From a virus, in the IMG/VR virus record IMGVR_UViG_3300046010_004297, positions 1 through 20,171 of that record: a stretch of 20,171 bases of DNA; one strand, given 5' to 3'. Positions within the stretch are counted from its first letter, which is position 1. Every line of letters starts with the position of its first letter. The notes under the pieces are model-generated. The model was given only the letters and a program-made list of their open reading frames with translations. It searched no databases and was not told the DNA's origin. This document shows, piece after piece, positions 20,123 through 20,171 of this stretch. A program made the translations under genes and the position numbers.

Positions 20123-20171
20123 TTAAAAATCATCTTCTTCTGATTCGTCATCAAATAAATCAGCGCTTGCA
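20123..20171 (-). CDS. C-terminal end of an SSB-like gene, cut by window edge
   Basis: The last 15 codons read ASADLFDDESEEDDF and stop at 20123-20125. An acidic tail ending in D-D-F is typical of single-stranded DNA-binding proteins, including phage SSB families, whose tip recruits replication partners. Position upstream of polymerase, nuclease and helicase fits. Only the tail is visible, so the identity is tentative. Confidence 0.45.
   Translation of the reverse strand, partial: ASADLFDDESEEDDF

Noticed and set aside
1-20171. Integrase, attachment site, transposase or host gene signs of a prophage edge
   Set aside because: None found. The absence is limited to this window and does not prove a strictly lytic life style.

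Overview
The window is part of the genome of a double-stranded DNA tailed bacteriophage (Caudoviricetes). It has a late virion/lysis module on the + strand, a replication and nucleotide-metabolism module on the - strand, very tight packing and no bacterial housekeeping genes. The DNA is AT-rich. An endolysin without a signal sequence and the style of the tail fibres suggest a Gram-negative host. Morphotype and host cannot be fixed from the sequence alone; a podovirus-like phage is my best guess.

Layout. 2-8211 (+) is a co-directional late operon. It holds three virion-associated proteins (the first cut by the window edge and carrying a 48-nt tandem repeat), an unusual cupin/2OG-Fe(II)-oxygenase fusion, two tail-fibre type proteins, small accessory proteins, three small membrane proteins and a GH24 lysozyme. 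A hairpin that can terminate in both directions lies at 8216-8241. 8228-14799 (-) is an operon-like run of 26 small genes, most joined by ATGA-type overlaps. It includes dUTPase, flavin-dependent thymidylate synthase ThyX and the small NrdJb-type part of a class II ribonucleotide reductase, which together point to dNTP/dTTP supply. The rest are zinc-ribbon, DNA-binding-like and small membrane proteins, many under 60 residues. 14800-14991 is a control region with candidate promoters and a + strand terminator. 14992-19412 (-) is the replication block: SNF2-type helicase, VRR-NUC nuclease and family B DNA polymerase. 19413-20122 has no gene but is full of inverted repeats and ends, on the - strand, in a strong intrinsic terminator. 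The right edge cuts a - strand gene with an acidic SSB-like tail.

Two things stand out. First, the helicase is interrupted in motif V by an intein (15226-16134). Inside the intein, in a different reading frame, lies a complete HNH-type homing-endonuclease-like gene with its own ribosome binding site (15294-15920), while the intein frame stays open across it. Second, about 600 nt between the polymerase and the SSB-like gene can fold into many helices, including perfect 17-bp and 12-bp long-range pairings. This suggests a large ornate phage RNA that I cannot assign to a known family.
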